A DNA stretch of 64,000 bases. Origin: Eubacterium sp. (GTDB lineage Bacteria > Bacillota > Clostridia > Lachnospirales > Lachnospiraceae). Positions 63,020 to 64,000 of the stretch are shown here, in pieces. Under the pieces are notes generated by a model, which saw only the letters and a list, made by a program, of their open reading frames with translations, was not told the origin of the DNA and did no database searches. Each line of letters begins with the position of its first letter. The stretch's first letter is position 1. Location of the stretch: positions 24,858 to 88,857 of the forward strand of contig JAFVGA010000021.1 of assembly GCA_017475235.1 (NCBI GenBank). Direction: 5' to 3'. The position numbers were made by a program, and so were the translations under genes.

Positions 63020-64000
63020 ATGTATTTAGCGGTATCGGGGGCAGCTAAGATATTGGAACAGGCAACATCGAATAGTTTTGCTATTTGGTTCTTGATAGGC
63101 GCAGCATTGGTATTCTTTATGCAATGTGGTTTCGCGATGGTGGAGAGTGGATTTACCAGAGCGAAGAGTGCCGGCAATATCATAATGAAAAACTTAATGG
63201 ACTTTTGTATTGGTACATTTATGTTTGTGTTCTTAGGATATGGTTTGATGATGTCAGAAGACTACATTATGGGACTTATAGGTCTTCCAAACCTAGATAT
63301 CTTTTCGAACTTTGACCATTTCAACTATTCACAGTTTGTGTTCCAGCTAGTATTTTGTGCTACAGCAGCCACTATAGTTTCAGGTGCTATGGCAGAGCGT
63401 ACTAAGTTCAGCGCTTACTGTATATATTCAGCATTAATCAGTTTAGTTGTTTATCCAATCAGTGCAGGATGGGTTTGGAACTTGGCAGGCAAAGGTTGGT
63501 TACAGCAATTACACTTTGTCGATTTCGCAGGATCAGCAGTTATCCACTCAGTAGGTGGTGTGGCCGCTTTAATCGGTGCCATTATTGTTGGACCTCGTAT
63601 CGGTAAATACACTGTAAGAAGAAAGACCGGAAAAGTAAAAGTAAATGCTATCCCTGGTCACTCGCTTACACTGGGCGCACTTGGTGTATTCATCCTTTGG
63701 TTTGGATGGTACGGATTTAACGGTGCGGCCGCTACAAATAACGATTCGCTCGCAGTTATTTTCTTAAACACAACTATAGCTCCAGCTTCAGCAACAGTTG
63801 TGTGTATGATTTATACATGGATTAAAAATAAGAAACCAGACGTTGGTATGTCATTAAACGCCGCTTTAGCAGGATTGGTAGCAATCACTGCAGGATGTGC
63901 CTCTGTGGATGCACTCGGTGCATTTATCATAGGTGCAGTGGCAGGTATTTTAGTAAATGTCGCAGTTACCGTAGTAGATAACAAATTCCATATTTACGAC
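63020..64000 (+). CDS. amt: Ammonium transporter (Amt family), 3' end beyond the window
   Basis: The first 327 residues are visible. At least eight membrane helices show the Amt signature: MQCGFAMVESGFTRAKSAGN, DFAGSAVIHSVGGVAALIGA and GVFILWFGWYGFNGAAA. The pore histidine is in AVIHSVGG; the second pore histidine region lies beyond the window end. It conducts ammonium into the cell to feed the two glutamine synthetases. ATG 63020 is placed behind TTGGAG. Any fused or downstream PII gene would be outside the window. Confidence 0.94.
   Translation, partial: MYLAVSGAAKILEQATSNSFAIWFLIGAALVFFMQCGFAMVESGFTRAKSAGNIIMKNLMDFCIGTFMFVFLGYGLMMSEDYIMGLIGLPNLDIFSNFDHFNYSQFVFQLVFCATAATIVSGAMAERTKFSAYCIYSALISLVVYPISAGWVWNLAGKGWLQQLHFVDFAGSAVIHSVGGVAALIGAIIVGPRIGKYTVRRKTGKVKVNAIPGHSLTLGALGVFILWFGWYGFNGAAATNNDSLAVIFLNTTIAPASATVVCMIYTWIKNKKPDVGMSLNAALAGLVAITAGCASVDALGAFIIGAVAGILVNVAVTVVDNKFHIYD

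Overview
The window is about 38% GC by eye and reads as a chromosomal segment of a Gram-positive anaerobe of the class Clostridia, most likely Lachnospiraceae or a close relative. The basis is low-GC codon use, strong AGGAGG-type ribosome sites, pyruvate phosphate dikinase, ANTAR-type nitrogen control, a split ferredoxin-linked glutamate synthase, BspA/DUF6273-type surface proteins and lysine-rich secreted domains. No rRNA and no CRISPR array were seen. The one complete tRNA is tRNA-Gly(GCC).

Layout. 1-2374: 3' end of a large beta-helix surface protein and a small membrane-anchored protein. 2417-4085: divergent birA/bioY with a BirA operator between them. 4213-10926: an M16C peptidase interrupted by a stop codon, era, recO, a lipoprotein and glycyl-tRNA synthetase. 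11022-24892: an L,D-transpeptidase, a two-component system, ppdK, secreted Ig-like and BspA/DUF6273 proteins, a PurF paralogue lacking the catalytic cysteine, a HAD phosphatase and a small membrane protein. 25028-29672: rpoD with a histone-like lysine-rich insert, lepB, a tandem GNAT protein, nfo and a HAD hydrolase. 29744-36623: a secreted glucan-degradation or surface block (GH81 beta-1,3-glucanase, SGNH esterase, LRR protein, SanA-like protein).

36890-47018 is a 10.1-kb integrated mobile element in the 3' end of tRNA-Gly, bounded by a 26-bp direct repeat. It carries a tyrosine integrase with GATTACTTTT arm-type repeats at both ends, an FtsK/TcpA-like coupling ATPase, a CRESS-virus-like HUH Rep, an MmeI-like single-chain restriction-modification enzyme and three unknown cargo genes. 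Upstream of rep is a perfect 11-bp stem whose loop contains TAGTATTAC, the nonanucleotide of circovirus-type replication origins. It is followed on the rep strand by two tandem 7-bp iteron-like repeats. A bacterial integrative element that appears to use a circovirus-style origin is the most striking feature of the window.

47149-53594: an EamA transporter behind a structured leader, a PAP2 phosphatase, an SDR, threonine ammonia-lyase, canonical purF and pyrG. The pyrG gene has a one-base deletion near its start. 53618-64000 is a nitrogen-assimilation island. A leftward run encodes the amidotransferase, FMN, ferredoxin, FAD-oxidoreductase and GXGXG parts of glutamate synthase, then type I glutamine synthetase and an ANTAR antiterminator. 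Divergent from it are type III glutamine synthetase and an ammonium transporter that runs off the window. Both divergent transcripts start with a hairpin bearing a six-base AxxGxx loop that overlaps an intrinsic terminator, as expected of ANTAR targets. The encoded ANTAR protein is therefore a good candidate regulator of both sides.
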